A stretch of DNA of 64,000 nt from NCBI RefSeq assembly GCF_900113335.1, contig NZ_FOOX01000017.1, forward strand, positions 58,820-122,819, written 5' to 3'. This document shows, piece by piece, positions 11,301 to 20,319 of this stretch. How positions within the stretch are numbered: the first letter of the stretch is position 1; each line of letters begins with the position of its first letter. The stretch is from Desulfotruncus arcticus DSM 17038 (GTDB lineage: Bacteria > Bacillota > Desulfotomaculia > Desulfotomaculales > Desulfallaceae). The notes under the pieces were generated by a model. That model was not told the DNA's origin. It saw only the letters and a program-made list of their open reading frames with translations, and did not search any database. The position numbers and the translations under genes are program-made.

Positions 11301-13082
11301 TCAGGGCTTGTCGGCTATACTGATTTCATGCAGGATTCGGTCCATTTCTGCACTATTGCCTGATTTTTCAGCGTTGGCCAGCGCCATTACTAATTCGTTC
11401 CTGTATTGCAGCAACCGTTTTCTTTTGATGGCGGCAATATATCCCGGCAGTAAAGCTTTTATATCTTCACCTGGAATAGGCTCCATTAACAGCATACCCA
11501 ATTTTTGCTGGTGTTCTTCCTCCAAGCGATCAAACAAAGCAGAAGGATTATAAGAAGAACTCAAATAAATCTCCAACAATTGGTCATAAACACAAGAACA
11601 AAACGGATCTTTGAAAAAATTACCTTTCAGTTCACTGGCAACCTCTGTTATAGTTTCGGCATCCTCCAGCATTATTCTAAGAAGTTCATATTCTGCCTTG
11701 TCCCCAAAGTTAATCCTATTTTTTCTAATAATATTATGCTTATTTTTAGCAATTTTATCCGGGTTTGTCCCTTTTTTTGGATTATTTTTGTAAAATCTAT
11801 GCAATTCTTCAGCCACGGCATGAAAACTTGTGTATAATCTTGATGCCACCATTTGAATTGCTTCTGTCTTTTCCAACTCAGCGCTTATAGCGGCAATACT
11901 GGGCAAAACCTCTTCTAAGATAGCATCTTTACTTGAAGAAACGTTCTTATATTTTTCCAGTGCCATTTGAAGTTTAAATTCTACCAGCGGAACTGCCCTT
12001 TCCACCTGGCGCTGCCATTCTTCATAGCCTCTGGCTCGTAAAAATTCATCGGGGTCCTTGCCCTCCGAAAGGTGCAGTACCCTTACCCTGCAGCCGGCTT
12101 CCTGCAATATATCAAGGCCCCTTACAGCTGCCGCTATCCCTGCTGCATCGGCATCGTAGGCGATAATAACTTCCCTGGTCTGGCTGGCCAGCAGCTTGCC
12201 GTGATCCCTGGTGAGACTGGTGCCCAGTGAAGCCACGGCATTTTTAATACCATACTGATGCGCGGTAATAGCATCCATGTAACCTTCGGTTATAATAACG
12301 TAACCCGCTTCGCGAATATGCTGCCTGGCTTTATCCAGCCCGTACAAGATTTTACTTTTGTTAAAATATTCCGTTTCCGGAGTATTTAAATACTTGGGAT
12401 TACTTTTATCTAAAACCCTGCCCCCGAATCCGGTTACCCTGCCACGGCTGTCATTAATGGGAAACATCAGCCGCGCTCTAAAGCGATCATAGGTTTTGTT
12501 ATTATTATTACTTACCGCCAATCCCACATCAATCAGGCTACGGATTCCGATTCCCTTGTCTCGCATGAACCGGATCAAAGCATCCCATTCCGGCAGGGCA
12601 TAGCCCAGGTTAAAATCTTTTATTGTGTCAATGGTAACGCCTCTGCTTATTAAATAGCCTCTGGCGGCTTCCGCCCCCGGGTTCCGCAATAAAACATTTT
12701 GGAAAAATTCGCTGGCCAGAGAATTAATTTTCCAGGCCTTTTCTTCCTGGCGCAGACGTTCCCGGGTTTGGGGGCTAAAGCCTTCCGGAACAGGCACTCC
12801 CACCATTTCTCCGAGCATTTTGGCCGCTTCGGGAAAAGAAACGTTATGCTGAAGCATTAAAAACTTAAAAACATTGCCTCCAAGATTACAGCCAAAACAA
12901 TAGAAAATCTGTTTTTCGGGAGTAACCGTAAACGAAGGTTCGGTTTCATGGTGGAATGGGCATGGCGCAACGTAATTCTTACCTTTTTTTTGTAAGGTAA
13001 CGTATGACGAAATAATTCTTACGATATCGGCCCGGTTCCGAATATTATCCAGTATTTCCCCGGGAATATACCCTCCCACCAT
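11301..13082 (-). CDS. dnaG: DNA primase
   Basis: A 593-residue primase that lays down RNA primers at the replication fork. The N-terminal zinc ribbon carries Cys41, His44, Cys62 and Cys65 (CPFH and CFGC). The catalytic TOPRIM domain shows [11 protein letters not shown] (glutamate motif) and [10 protein letters not shown] (DxD motif). The C-terminal part, which in the family binds DnaB helicase, is less conserved. GGAAGGTGG just before the ATG supports the start. It lies between dgt and rpoD in a likely operon. Confidence 0.97.
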   Translation of the reverse strand: MVGGYIPGEILDNIRNRADIVRIISSYVTLQKKGKNYVAPCPFHHETEPSFTVTPEKQIFYCFGCNLGGNVFKFLMLQHNVSFPEAAKMLGEMVGVPVPEGFSPQTRERLRQEEKAWKINSLASEFFQNVLLRNPGAEAARGYLISRGVTIDTIKDFNLGYALPEWDALIRFMRDKGIGIRSLIDVGLAVSNNNNKTYDRFRARLMFPINDSRGRVTGFGGRVLDKSNPKYLNTPETEYFNKSKILYGLDKARQHIREAGYVIITEGYMDAITAHQYGIKNAVASLGTSLTRDHGKLLASQTREVIIAYDADAAGIAAAVRGLDILQEAGCRVRVLHLSEGKDPDEFLRARGYEEWQRQVERAVPLVEFKLQMALEKYKNVSSSKDAILEEVLPSIAAISAELEKTEAIQMVASRLYTSFHAVAEELHRFYKNNPKKGTNPDKIAKNKHNIIRKNRINFGDKAEYELLRIMLEDAETITEVASELKGNFFKDPFCSCVYDQLLEIYLSSSYNPSALFDRLEEEHQQKLGMLLMEPIPGEDIKALLPGYIAAIKRKRLLQYRNELVMALANAEKSGNSAEMDRILHEISIADKP

Positions 13083-13197
13083 ACCACCTTCCGCTAAAAA
13101 TATATAGCAACTGGTTTCTTTTCAAAAAAATATACCAGTCGTTTAACATTTATTCGCTGTCACTATAAATTATCCTTCCGTGTTCGACATTTTTTTG

Positions 13198-14211
13198 TCA
13201 CCCGCTGTCCCCGGGGATGGCAAATGACCGGGGAATAAACAGAGCTTTAAACTGGGCTATGGCATAGCGATCCGTCATACCTGCAATATAATCGCAAACA
13301 GCCCTTTCAACGCCAACTGTTTCTCCTCTAATATGGTATTCGGCGGGAAGCTTTTCAGGGTGTTTGTTCCAATAATCAAATAGAAACTGGACCACATGCC
13401 GGGCCTTGCTCTCCTCACTTTTAGCCTCAGAGTCTACATAAACATGATCAAAAAGGAATTCCCGTAGTTTATCAGTGGCCTCCTGCACCTGGCTGCTCAT
13501 GGTAATTTGCGGTTTGCCCCAACTGCTATTAATCAAATCCACCACCATATTGTTGATTCTGGTTCGGTGTTCAGTGCCCAATACATCAAGGCAAAATTGC
13601 GGCAAATCACTGGTCTTTAAAATCCCTCCCCTAACGGCGTCATCTATATCGTGATTAATGTAGGCAACGCGATCGGCTATTTTTACTATTTGTCCTTCCA
13701 GGGTGGAAGGAATGACCTTGCCCGTGTGATTTAATATACCGTCGCATACTTCTCCGGTTAAGTTCAGCCCCCTGCCTCCTTCCAATTCCTCTACCACCCG
13801 CAGGCTTTGCCGGTTATGCCTGAAGCCGCCTGTCATTATCTCATTTAAGGCACTTTCCCCGGCATGACCAAATGGGGTATGACCCAGGTCATGGCCCAGC
13901 GCTATGGCTTCAGTAAGATCCTCATTCAATCGCAGCGCCCGGGCAACAGTTCTGGCAATTTGAGATACTTCCAGAGTATGGGTAAGCCTGGTGCGGTAAT
14001 GATCTCCCTCAGGGATAATAAACACCTGGGTTTTATGTTTTAGCCGGCGAAACGCCTTGGAATGAATAATTCTGTCCCTATCCCTTTGATAAGCAGTTCG
14101 TACGCTGCAGGGCTCCTCGGGATATCGGCGCCCTGCCGTGCAGCTGCTGCGGGCGGCAAGATGGGAAAGCAGTTTATCTTCCATTTCTTCACTGTGCTGG
14201 CGAATATTCAA
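13198..14211 (-). CDS. dgt: Deoxyguanosinetriphosphate triphosphohydrolase-like protein
   Basis: An HD-superfamily hydrolase of 338 residues that splits dNTPs into deoxynucleoside and triphosphate. The metal-binding histidines and Asp are in TRLTHTLEVSQIA and LGHDLGHTPFGHAGE. The family signature RDRDRIIHSKAFRRLKHKTQ follows the N-terminus. I place the start at TTG 14211 (MNIRQHSEE), because GAGGTG lies seven bases upstream and Firmicute homologues begin this way; a GTG at 14226 has no spaced ribosome site. It is upstream of dnaG, consistent with a role in nucleotide-pool control near replication genes. Confidence 0.92.
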   Translation of the reverse strand: MNIRQHSEEMEDKLLSHLAARSSCTAGRRYPEEPCSVRTAYQRDRDRIIHSKAFRRLKHKTQVFIIPEGDHYRTRLTHTLEVSQIARTVARALRLNEDLTEAIALGHDLGHTPFGHAGESALNEIMTGGFRHNRQSLRVVEELEGGRGLNLTGEVCDGILNHTGKVIPSTLEGQIVKIADRVAYINHDIDDAVRGGILKTSDLPQFCLDVLGTEHRTRINNMVVDLINSSWGKPQITMSSQVQEATDKLREFLFDHVYVDSEAKSEESKARHVVQFLFDYWNKHPEKLPAEYHIRGETVGVERAVCDYIAGMTDRYAIAQFKALFIPRSFAIPGDSG

Positions 14212-14231
14212 CCGGCCGCACCTCACTTCAA

Positions 14232-14270
14232 GTATTCAGTATTCAGGAGTCAGGAGTCAGGAGTCAGAAT
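14232..14270. repeat. Heptamer array, left arm of locus a
   Basis: Five consecutive seven-base units: TCAGTAT, three TCAGGAG and TCAGAAT. It forms an inverted pair with the array at 14438-14472. The 314 bases between dgt and the flavoprotein gene (14212-14525) hold these arrays, a GC palindrome and a terminator, with no gene. Confidence 0.85.
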
Positions 14271-14352
14271 AATTATAGACAATAACCGTTCGATCATCCT
14301 GCCCTGAAAAAACTTTTGTGGAATCAAGGTACATGATATATCTGACCCAATA

Positions 14353-14380
14353 GCGGGCGGACAGAGTCGTCCGCCCCTAC
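14353..14380. repeat. GC-rich palindromic repeat, copy 1
   Basis: GGGCGGAC, a six-base loop and GTCCGCCC, followed by CTAC, form an eight-base perfect stem. A second copy is at 24102-24130. It lies in the 167-base spacer of heptamer locus a. Confidence 0.75.
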
Positions 14381-14437
14381 CTAAATCCAGCCTTTTTACA
14401 TTTTACTGATGGCGCCGCGTCAGCGGCATGGGCGTCT

Positions 14438-14472
14438 GCTCCTGACTCCTGAATTCTGAATTCTGACTCCTT
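14438..14472. repeat. Heptamer array, right arm of locus a
   Basis: Read on the minus strand, the units are AGGAG, TCAGAAT, TCAGAAT, TCAGGAG and TCAGGAG. This is the inverse of the left arm in composition, though not in exact order. Confidence 0.85.
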
Positions 14473-14512
14473 TAAAAAATATACCCCCGACAGTTTAAGA
14501 ACCAGCGGGGGT
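14472..14512 (-). terminator. Terminator after the iron-sulfur flavoprotein gene
   Basis: Minus-strand ACCCCCG ... CGGGGGT hairpin (14506-14512 with 14483-14489) followed by ATATTTTTT, 13 bases past the stop codon. Confidence 0.75.
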
Positions 14513-14525
14513 GTGAGGCAAATGC

Positions 14526-15140
14526 TTATTTGCCTTGCGTCCGGTGAGCACGAAGTTCCATTGTGGCCCTAGCCACTTCCATTACCCTTCGCGCCAGTAT
14601 CCGCGACCGCGTTATCCCATTCTGGTCATCACTGGCCTGACGTTGCGCGCAGGCACCCTGGTGCCCTGCATCATCTTCAACATACCCGTCACCAATTACA
14701 GTCATACCCTGACACAACATTATATCCTGCATGGCCCGAATGGTGGTCTCCTGGCCGCCAAAGCGGGCCGCACCCACGGCAAGGGCACCTCCGACTACAT
14801 TTATAAGAGCTTTTTCTTTGCGCAAAACTCTGGATTTATCCCAAAATGATTTAAGCTGCGCTGAAACAGTGCAAAAATATACCGGGCTTCCTATAATTAA
14901 TCCATCACACCGGCGCAACAAATTATAAGATTCCTCGAGCTCCGTTCCCCGGTAGCATTTGCCTTCGCATGGGTTAGTACAGGCAAGACAATAAGGTATC
15001 TTCAATTTTGACATTACGTCTGATACTTGCAGAAAATACCCCTCGCCGCCACCTTTGGAAACTTCGTCAAGTGCAGTTCTCAATAAGTAAGCAGTATTAC
15101 CGGTGGGATTAGGACTGCCGTTGATAGCGACAATAAACAT
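14526..15140 (-). CDS. NADPH-dependent FMN reductase / iron-sulfur flavoprotein
   Basis: A 204-residue flavodoxin-fold protein. The phosphate-binding loop GSPNPTGNT is at the N-terminus, and IIGSPVYFCTVSAQLKSFWD is the flavin-binding segment typical of the NADPH-dependent FMN reductase family. A compact cysteine cluster CLACTNPCEGKC (C-x2-C-x3-C-x3-C) resembles the [4Fe-4S] site of iron-sulfur flavoproteins of anaerobes. The likely role is electron transfer or a small-molecule reduction; the partner is unknown. I use the ATG at 15140 because AAGGAG lies seven bases upstream. It is 35 bases after thpR on the same strand. Confidence 0.82.
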   Translation of the reverse strand: MFIVAINGSPNPTGNTAYLLRTALDEVSKGGGEGYFLQVSDVMSKLKIPYCLACTNPCEGKCYRGTELEESYNLLRRCDGLIIGSPVYFCTVSAQLKSFWDKSRVLRKEKALINVVGGALAVGAARFGGQETTIRAMQDIMLCQGMTVIGDGYVEDDAGHQGACAQRQASDDQNGITRSRILARRVMEVARATMELRAHRTQGK

Positions 15141-15175
15141 AAAGATACTCCTTCCTGCCAACGCGCTATTAATTG

Positions 15176-15745
15176 CTACAAACGCAGAGTCACCAGCGTC
15201 GTGTATATTGGCCCTTTGCGGGTAAGGTGGCTTTCAATGAGATTTACCGAATCAACAGTAATCTTATTAATATTTTCAATTTCCCCGGCAAGCGCATTGG
15301 CCCGTTTTACCAGTTCAATGCTTCCCCCGGCTGACCTGAACCTTCCCAGAGTAAGGTGAGGTGAAAAGCGATTGTTGTGATCTGTGTACCCCAGCACAGC
15401 CATAGCTTCCTCCACCTTTTCGTGAAGGTGTCTGAACTTAACCAACTCACCCCTGATCCCGATCCAGATGACCTTTGGTCTGCTGGGTCCGGGGAAAAAT
15501 CCCATACCCGCAAGCTCAAGTGAAAAGACACCCGTTCCAACAATTTCGCGTTCCACAGCCTGAATGATTCTGCCGGTTTGGCCGGCCGGTATATCCCCGA
15601 GAAACTTCAGGGTAAGATGAAAGTTCTGCTGCTCCACCCACTTTACGTCTGAAGGAATCTCCCGAAGACGGGATTGCAGGCCGAAAATTTTTCTTTTGAT
15701 GTTATCAGGCAGAGTAATTGCCCAAAAAAGCCTTTTTTGATCCAC
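15176..15745 (-). CDS. thpR: RNA 2',3'-cyclic phosphodiesterase (2H family)
   Basis: A 189-residue 2H phosphoesterase. The two catalytic HxTx motifs are HLTLKFLG (near residue 43) and HLTLGRF (near 128), each in one lobe of the fold. Family members open 2',3'-cyclic phosphates on RNA and have ligase-like activity in vitro; their physiological role is unclear. The start is a GTG preceded by a GGTGG sequence, so the exact start is only moderately supported. It lies upstream of the flavoprotein gene in the same direction. Confidence 0.9.
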   Translation of the reverse strand: MDQKRLFWAITLPDNIKRKIFGLQSRLREIPSDVKWVEQQNFHLTLKFLGDIPAGQTGRIIQAVEREIVGTGVFSLELAGMGFFPGPSRPKVIWIGIRGELVKFRHLHEKVEEAMAVLGYTDHNNRFSPHLTLGRFRSAGGSIELVKRANALAGEIENINKITVDSVNLIESHLTRKGPIYTTLVTLRL

Positions 15746-15879
15746 CCGTCCACCAGCCTGTCAGTTCTTTAACAAGTAGTTCTTTAATAAGTTTGATACT
15801 TATACTTACTCTTTGCAGGTTTCTTTTATTTCTATATTTTTTTCCCAATTCCCTTTTATTTAACAAATATTTAATAAAG

Positions 15880-15915
15880 ATTAATAAATATTTAAGAGAG
15901 GGCGAACCCTCTCTT
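15880..15915 (-). terminator. Terminator of the ccpN-ppdK operon
   Basis: Nine-pair stem AAGAGAGGG / CCCTCTCTT with a TTCG tetraloop, followed on the minus strand by AAATATTTATT. It lies 45 bases past the ppdK stop. The remainder of 15746-15959 shows no gene. Confidence 0.75.
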
Positions 15916-15959
15916 TATTCTACTATCCAACATTTTTTCACGTTACTTGTTTCTGGCGA

Positions 15960-18602
15960 TCAGTTGTTCACTTTGGCCTGGGCTGCTGCCAACCGGGCGA
16001 TAGGGACTCTGAACGGTGAGCAGCTAACGTAGTTTAAAGCGGTTAGGTGGCAAAACTCTATCGATGAAGGTTCTCCACCGTGTTCCCCGCAGATCCCGAT
16101 TAACAGTTCCGGCTTGACGCTGCGACCCAGCTTGACGGTCATTTCCATCAACTTCCCTACACCTTTGCGGTCCAAAACGACAAACGGGTTTTCCGCCAGC
16201 AATTTTTTCCCCACATATTCCTGGAGGAATTTGCCTTCGGCATCGTCCCGGCTAAAGCCCAGGGTAGTCTGGGTCAGGTCATTGGTGCCGAAAGAAAAGA
16301 AGTCGGCGACACCGGCAATTTCATCCGCCAAAAGCGCAGCCCTTGGCACTTCAATCATGGTCCCCACGGTATATTCAAATTGTGTTCCGGTTTCCTGCAT
16401 AACTGCTTCGGCCACCTGATCAACCATGCGGCGCAGGAAAGAAAGTTCATTAACATCTATCACCAGTGGAATCTCCACTTCGGGTATTACCTTGTAACCT
16501 TCCTTAATGAGACGAACCACCGCCTGGAAAATGGCCCTGGCCTGCATGGCGTATACCGAGGGGAATGTTATACCAAGACGGCAGCCCCGGTGTCCCAGCA
16601 TGGGGTTAAATTCGGACAAAGCCCTGACTTTCCTGAGCAAATCCTCTTTCTCAGTCAATTCCTTGCTGTCACCGCCGGTCAGACGCAGCCTGGTAATCTC
16701 AACCACCAGTTCCTCAGCATTGGGCAGAAACTCATGCAGCGGCGGATCCAGCAGTCTGATGGTTACGGGTAAACTTTCCATTGCTTTTAAGATACCGTAA
16801 AAATCCTCTTCCTGCATGGGCAACAGCTTGGCCAAAGCTTGGTCCCGCTCGGCATCCGAGGAGGCAAGAATCATATCCTGAACTATCGGCAGGCGATCCT
16901 GAGCCATAAACATATGCTCAGTACGGGTTAAGCCAATTCCTTCAGCGCCGAACTCCCTGGCGATGGCCGCGTCTACCGGATTGTCTGCGTTGGCCCTGAC
17001 GCCTAACTTGCGAATTCCGTCAGCCCACTCCAAAAGATGCTGGAACTCGGAGCTAAGTTCAGGGTCGATCATAGGCACATCACCAAGAATTACCTGTCCT
17101 GTGGCACCGTCTATGGAAATAATATCGCCTTTTTTAATAGTTAAATTATTAACGGTAAATTCTTCTTTTTCATAATCAATGCGAATTGCCTCGCAGCCGC
17201 AAACACAAGGTTTACCCATACCACGGGCCACTACCGCCGCGTGACTGGTCATACCGCCCCTGGAGGTAAGAATACCCTGGGCCTGGACAATACCGTGAAT
17301 ATCATCGGGTGTGGTTTCCGTGCGGACAAGAACAACCTTCTGACCTTCCTGACCCATTTTTTCAGCTTCGTCCGCTTCAAATACAACTTTACCCCCGGCG
17401 GCGCCAGGTGAAGCGGGAAGTCCCTTGGCAATTATCTTCAGCTCAGCATTGGGGTCGATGCGCCTGTGCAGCAAGTGGTCCAGGTGAGCCGGTTCCACCC
17501 TGGTTATAGCCTCTTCTTTGGTGATCAGTCCTTCGTTAACCATATCGACAGCAACTTTAATAGCCGCCTGGGCGGTACGTTTCCCGTTACGGGTCTGTAA
17601 AATGAACAGTTTGCCGCGCTCAATGGTAAACTCAATATCCTGCATGTTGCGATAATGTTTTTCCAGCAGATTGCAGGTTTCCACAAACTGTTTGTAAACC
17701 TCCGGCATCTCATCTTTGAGGGTGGCAATAGGCTGGGGGGTCCTGATCCCGGCCACTACATCCTCACCCTGAGCATTGATCAGGTATTCGCCGTACAGTT
17801 CGTTAACACCCGTGGAGGGGTTGCGGGTAAAAGCCACTCCGGTGCCGCAGTCATTGCCAAGGTTGCCAAAAGCCATAGCCTGGATATTTACTGCTGTTCC
17901 CAGGTCTTCGGGAATTTTGTTAACTTTGCGGTAAACAATGGCCCGGTCAGTATTCCAGGAATTAAATACTGCATAAATCGCCTTAAAAAGCTGTTCCATG
18001 GGATCCTGGGTAAACGGGCTCCCAGTTTCACGGTTAATTATTTTTTTATATTCTTCAACAACTGCCTGCCAATCTTCAGCAGTTAATTGACTGTCAAACT
18101 TAACATTGGCATAGTTTTTCTGGGCTTCCAGCGCCCTTTCGAACTTTGCATGTTCAATACCAAGCACTACATCTCCAAACATATTTAAAAAACGCCGGTA
18201 ACAATCCAAAGCGAATCTTCTGTCACCGGAAGCTGCCGCCAAACCTTCCACCGTTTGGTCATTTAGTCCCAGGTTTAAAACAGTATCCATCATACCCGGC
18301 ATGGATATGGGCGCTCCGGAACGGACGCTGACCAATAGCGGGTTCTCCGCATTACCTAACGCCTTGCCGGTTTTAGTTTCAAGCACTTTTATTTTTTCTC
18401 TGACTTGCTCCTCCATACCCGGTGGAAACTGTCTGTTTTCTAGGTAAAACTGGTTGCAGGCCTCGGTGGTGATAATTACTCCCGGAGGAACGGGTAAACC
18501 TATGTAGGTCATTTCCGCCAGGTTCGCACCCTTGCCGCCAAGAAGATTCTTCATATCCGCCCGGCCTTCTTCAAATGCATAAACCCATTTTTTACCTGCC
18601 AT
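15960..18602 (-). CDS. ppdK: Pyruvate, phosphate dikinase
   Basis: An 880-residue enzyme interconverting pyruvate, ATP and phosphate with PEP, AMP and pyrophosphate. The N-terminal ATP-grasp part begins KWVYAFEEGRADMKNLLGGK. The swivelling domain carries catalytic His454 in GGMTSHAAVVARGMGKP with the neighbouring regulatory Thr452. The C-terminal PEP-binding barrel includes LTRTEHMF, GHRGCRLG and GICGEHGGEP. The ATG at 18602 fits homologues and has GGGGTGAG upstream. It overlaps the regulator gene by 11 bases. In anaerobes the enzyme can serve gluconeogenesis or pyrophosphate-linked glycolysis; the CcpN neighbour favours control by carbon status. Confidence 0.97.
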   Translation of the reverse strand: MAGKKWVYAFEEGRADMKNLLGGKGANLAEMTYIGLPVPPGVIITTEACNQFYLENRQFPPGMEEQVREKIKVLETKTGKALGNAENPLLVSVRSGAPISMPGMMDTVLNLGLNDQTVEGLAAASGDRRFALDCYRRFLNMFGDVVLGIEHAKFERALEAQKNYANVKFDSQLTAEDWQAVVEEYKKIINRETGSPFTQDPMEQLFKAIYAVFNSWNTDRAIVYRKVNKIPEDLGTAVNIQAMAFGNLGNDCGTGVAFTRNPSTGVNELYGEYLINAQGEDVVAGIRTPQPIATLKDEMPEVYKQFVETCNLLEKHYRNMQDIEFTIERGKLFILQTRNGKRTAQAAIKVAVDMVNEGLITKEEAITRVEPAHLDHLLHRRIDPNAELKIIAKGLPASPGAAGGKVVFEADEAEKMGQEGQKVVLVRTETTPDDIHGIVQAQGILTSRGGMTSHAAVVARGMGKPCVCGCEAIRIDYEKEEFTVNNLTIKKGDIISIDGATGQVILGDVPMIDPELSSEFQHLLEWADGIRKLGVRANADNPVDAAIAREFGAEGIGLTRTEHMFMAQDRLPIVQDMILASSDAERDQALAKLLPMQEEDFYGILKAMESLPVTIRLLDPPLHEFLPNAEELVVEITRLRLTGGDSKELTEKEDLLRKVRALSEFNPMLGHRGCRLGITFPSVYAMQARAIFQAVVRLIKEGYKVIPEVEIPLVIDVNELSFLRRMVDQVAEAVMQETGTQFEYTVGTMIEVPRAALLADEIAGVADFFSFGTNDLTQTTLGFSRDDAEGKFLQEYVGKKLLAENPFVVLDRKGVGKLMEMTVKLGRSVKPELLIGICGEHGGEPSSIEFCHLTALNYVSCSPFRVPIARLAAAQAKVNN

Positions 18603-19422
18603 ATCTCTCACCCCTGTAATATATTTCGAGTACCCTGCTGGCAGTCTCTTCGACTGCCTTATTAGAAACATCAATAACGGAGCAACCCGCCTTTTTCATA
18701 ATGCCCTCGGCATATTCTATTTCTCGCAAAATACGTTCCATACTTGCATAATCCGCATTTGATGTAAGGCCCAGCGACTTTAGCCTTTCACGCCTGATTT
18801 CATTTAATAAACTGGGCCGTATGGTTAAACCAATCAACTTGTGCGAGGGCAGGTTAAATATTTCCTCAGGTGGGGAAACCTCCGGCACCAAAGGTACGTT
18901 GGCTGCTTTGATCCGCTTGTGCGCCAGATACATACACAAAGGAGTTTTAGATGTCCGGCTGACCCCCACCACCACGAGATCAGCCCGGTTAATGCCCCTG
19001 GGGTCCTTCCCGTCGTCATATTTAACAGCGAATTCTATAGCCTCAACTTTGCGAAAATACTCCTGGTCCATTTTCCGCACCAACCCCGGCTCAAGCTTGG
19101 GTGGTTTCCCTTTAAAAGTAGTAAGGGCGTCAAGCATTGGGGTCATGATGTCAACCGTCAATATGTTATATTTTTGCGCCTCTTTATTAATAACCTCCCT
19201 AAGTTCAGGCGAAACCAGGGTATAGGCAATTAAGCTGTTGTGCTGTCTTACCTCCTCAATAATCTCATATATCTCAGATGCATCATTGACGTAAGGAACC
19301 CGGCGGATCTCCACTTCTTCGCCGTTAAATTGGCTGGCCGCGGCCCGGGCCACCAATTCCGCCGTTTCACCGATGGAATCAGAAATTATAAATATAAATT
19401 GCCTGGAATCACTTGTTTCCAT
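18592..19422 (-). CDS. yqfL: Pyruvate, phosphate dikinase regulatory protein (DUF299)
   Basis: A 276-residue bifunctional regulator. In this family ADP-dependent phosphorylation of the dikinase regulatory threonine inactivates the enzyme, and Pi-dependent removal restores it. The P-loop GVSRTSKT (153-160) and N-terminal IFIISDSIGETAELVARAA are characteristic. The target residue in the adjacent PpdK would be Thr452 beside catalytic His454. The gene lies between ccpN and ppdK with an 11-base overlap into the latter, the same grouping as Bacillus ccpN-yqfL with the target gene added. Confidence 0.95.
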   Translation of the reverse strand: METSDSRQFIFIISDSIGETAELVARAAASQFNGEEVEIRRVPYVNDASEIYEIIEEVRQHNSLIAYTLVSPELREVINKEAQKYNILTVDIMTPMLDALTTFKGKPPKLEPGLVRKMDQEYFRKVEAIEFAVKYDDGKDPRGINRADLVVVGVSRTSKTPLCMYLAHKRIKAANVPLVPEVSPPEEIFNLPSHKLIGLTIRPSLLNEIRRERLKSLGLTSNADYASMERILREIEYAEGIMKKAGCSVIDVSNKAVEETASRVLEIYYRGERYGR

Positions 19423-19442
19423 GGAAATGGATACCGCCCTCC

Positions 19443-20084
19443 TTAATAATCTCCTTCACCGAGCTCGACAAAAAGCCGGGTTATATTTGTTTTACTAAAC
19501 CTTCCAATTACTTCAAATACCATTGCGCCATCTTCCTGGGCATTAGCTTTAACTACCGGCAGAGCATCTACTTCGTGGTTAATTAATTTCCTTGCCGCTT
19601 CCCATACCGATTCGTCAGGTTCCGCGTAGATTATATTGGGCATTCTGGTCATTATTACCCCCAGGGGCAGTTTATGAATATCCTGCCCGCCCAAAGTTGT
19701 TTTTAAAAGGTCTTTGCGTGATACAATACCCTCTAAAAAACCACCCTCGCGAACCACAAACAGTGTGCCAACGTCCTCGATAAACATGGTCACCACAGCG
19801 TCATAGACGGTGCACTTTTCGGGCACCACAACGGGGACTGATTTGACTTCACCAACTTTAACCTGGTGCAGTTTTTCCGCCAGCACCCGGCCAGGCTTCT
19901 TGCCGCTGTGAAAATAACCAACCCTGGGACGCGCTTCCAGCATGCCCGACATGGTCAAGATAGCCATATCAGGGCGCAATGTTGCCCTGGTGAGATTTAG
20001 CCGGTCTGCAATTTGTTCGCCGGTAATAGGACCTTCTCTTTTAACTATGTCTAATATAATTTGTTGTCTGTCTGTAAGCTGCAT
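19443..20084 (-). CDS. ccpN: CcpN-type transcriptional repressor with CBS domains
   Basis: A 213-residue DNA-binding regulator. The winged helix at residues 1-60 contains EQIADRLNLTRATLRPDMAIL. Two CBS domains (about 80-205) follow; in Bacillus CcpN the corresponding domains sense nucleotides and control gluconeogenic genes. AAGGGGCGATGAT precedes the ATG. It is the first gene of the ccpN-yqfL-ppdK transcript, so it may regulate its own operon; the operator could not be identified by eye. Confidence 0.9.
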   Translation of the reverse strand: MQLTDRQQIILDIVKREGPITGEQIADRLNLTRATLRPDMAILTMSGMLEARPRVGYFHSGKKPGRVLAEKLHQVKVGEVKSVPVVVPEKCTVYDAVVTMFIEDVGTLFVVREGGFLEGIVSRKDLLKTTLGGQDIHKLPLGVIMTRMPNIIYAEPDESVWEAARKLINHEVDALPVVKANAQEDGAMVFEVIGRFSKTNITRLFVELGEGDY

Positions 20085-20226
20085 ATCATCGCCCCTTGGA
20101 GAGCAAATATGCTATACTAATATACCTTGCCTCCATAAATAATATATATTATATGCGCACTATTGATTTTCCTCTAAGCTTGAAAAATATTTTTTTACTA
20201 TTTATGTACTCACAATTAATAAATTA

Positions 20227-20312
20227 GAATTCAGGAGTCAGAATTCAGAATGCTACTATACGATAAAAAGTGATTTTATCATTCTGACTCCTGAATTCTG
20301 ACTCCTGGCTCC
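20227..20312. repeat. Inverted heptamer-array repeat, locus b
   Basis: Left arm (20227-20251) has TCAGGAG and TCAGAAT units; right arm (20280-20312) has their complements in another order. They enclose 28 bases and lie between the glyS stop and the ccpN start. Confidence 0.85.
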
Positions 20313-20319
20313 TTTATTT

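Noticed and set aside
14232..14472. Heptamer arrays considered as a CRISPR array
   Set aside because: Units are seven bases, directly adjacent and inverted; there are no spacers and no cas genes.
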